Below, in pieces: positions 63,493 to 64,000 of a stretch of DNA of 64,000 nucleotides. Within the stretch, counting starts at the first letter, position 1. Each line of letters starts with the position of its first letter. The DNA comes from Stenotrophomonas maltophilia (lineage in GTDB: Bacteria; Pseudomonadota; Gammaproteobacteria; Xanthomonadales; Xanthomonadaceae): positions 1 through 64,000 of the forward strand of contig NZ_LYVJ01000010.1 in the NCBI RefSeq assembly GCF_001676385.1. Direction: 5' to 3'. Under the pieces are notes generated by a model. The model saw nothing but the letters and a program-made list of their open reading frames with translations. It ran no database searches and was not told the origin of the DNA. The translations under genes were made by a program, and so were the position numbers.

Positions 63493-64000
63493 TCAACCTT
63501 CCTCGCGCACGATCTCCACCAGGCGCGGACCATAACGGCTCAGTTTGGTGCCGCCGATGCCACCGACCCGTGCCAGTGCATCCAGGCTGGTCGGACGCTG
63601 TTCGGCGATGTTGCGCAGGGTACTGTCGTGGAAGATCACGAAGGCCGGCACGTTCTGTTCGCGGGCCAGTTCGGCGCGCAGGCCGCGCAACGCGTTGAAC
63701 AACGCCAGGTCCTGCGGCAACACCGACAAGCCGGTGCGTTGGGCGCTGCGCTCGCGGCCGCCGGTGCTGTTGGCCGGATCGCGGCGCATGCTGATCTGGC
63801 GTCGGCCGGTCAGCACGTCGCGACTGGCGTCGGTCAGGCGCAGGCCACCGTGGCCCTCGCTGTCCACTTCCAGCAGGCTGGCGGCAACCAGTTGGCGGAA
63901 CACGCTGCGCCAGGTGCGCGCATCAAGATCGCGGCCGATCGCATAGGTGCTGAGCTTGTCGTGGCCCTGCTGCTTCACCTTCTCGTTCTCGCTACCACGC
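63493..64000 (-). CDS. recQ: ATP-dependent DNA helicase RecQ, C-terminal part
   Basis: The gene runs off the right window edge, so only about 169 residues are seen. They contain the end of the RQC winged helix (KQQGHDKLSTYAIGRDLDARTWRSVFRQLVAASLLEVDSEGHGGLRLTDASRDVL), a linker and the HRDC domain (LFNALRGLRAELAREQNVPAFVIFHDSTLRNIAEQRPTSLDALARVGGIG). The helicase domains lie outside. RecQ unwinds DNA in recombination and repair. Confidence 0.92.
   Translation of the reverse strand, partial: RGSENEKVKQQGHDKLSTYAIGRDLDARTWRSVFRQLVAASLLEVDSEGHGGLRLTDASRDVLTGRRQISMRRDPANSTGGRERSAQRTGLSVLPQDLALFNALRGLRAELAREQNVPAFVIFHDSTLRNIAEQRPTSLDALARVGGIGGTKLSRYGPRLVEIVREEG

Overview
The window is high-GC chromosomal DNA from a Stenotrophomonas species, most likely of the S. 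maltophilia complex. The main evidence is the divergent ampR / L2 class A beta-lactamase pair, a xanthomonad-type copL-copA-copB copper cluster, the typical xanthomonad tol-pal and ruv neighbourhoods, and many short GTAG-headed palindromes of the kind described for S. maltophilia (SMAG/REP elements). Species identity is inferred from gene content; no alignment was run.

Layout. 1-5.4 kb: the 3' end of an IS110-type transposase, a secreted lipase, bamD, and rluD-pgeF with two small genes. 5.4-9.4 kb: a minus-strand trehalose operon (otsB, GH15 hydrolase, otsA), ending at a perfect 70-bp palindrome. 9.4-18.9 kb: a TonB-dependent receptor, two small exported proteins, a PoxB-type ThDP enzyme, a repeat-rich spacer, an NCS2-like permease and a DUF3014 protein. 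19-25.3 kb: clpB with a sigma-32-type promoter, a small secreted protein, a MipA/OmpV porin-like protein and an RstAB-type two-component system. 25.4-33.7 kb: an O-acetylhomoserine sulfhydrylase-type enzyme, a YbaL-like antiporter, a second TonB-dependent receptor and an ABC-F ATPase. 33.7-37.7 kb: ampR, blaL2, another CPA2 antiporter and a lipoprotein. 37.7-42.9 kb: a DUF3011 protein, aspS, an acidic-tailed protein, a GNAT enzyme, a hydrolase and yebC. 43-47.3 kb: ruvC-ruvA, kup, ruvB. 47.3-54.6 kb: ybgC-tolQRAB-pal-cpoB, then queE and queC. 54.7-58.4 kb: a DUF2268-like protein, then tRNA-Lys(TTT), which is the attachment site of a small genomic island. 58.4-64 kb: a receiver protein, a zinc-ribbon protein, a second GNAT enzyme, copLAB and the 3' part of recQ.

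How the genes work together. Much of the window serves the cell envelope: BamD builds the outer membrane, Tol-Pal-CpoB-YbgC joins it to the wall and inner membrane during division, and two TonB receptors and MipA sit in it. Stress and defence functions are also present: trehalose, ClpB, copper efflux/oxidation, L2 beta-lactamase and two CPA2 antiporters. RuvABC and RecQ handle recombination. QueE/QueC make the queuosine precursor for tRNA.

The accessory part is small. An exact 45-bp copy of the tRNA-Lys 3' half at 57900-57944 bounds a 2.1-kb island with a divergent HxlR regulator / NmrA-family reductase pair. A decayed integrase C-terminus lies just beyond. I found no CRISPR array, rRNA or complete prophage. 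I did not find an obviously new multi-gene system; the best leads are the tandem tRNA-Lys island remnant, the nested inverted-repeat elements, the GATTACA direct repeat in front of mipA, and a hairpin-rich transcript candidate downstream of the OAH sulfhydrylase gene.
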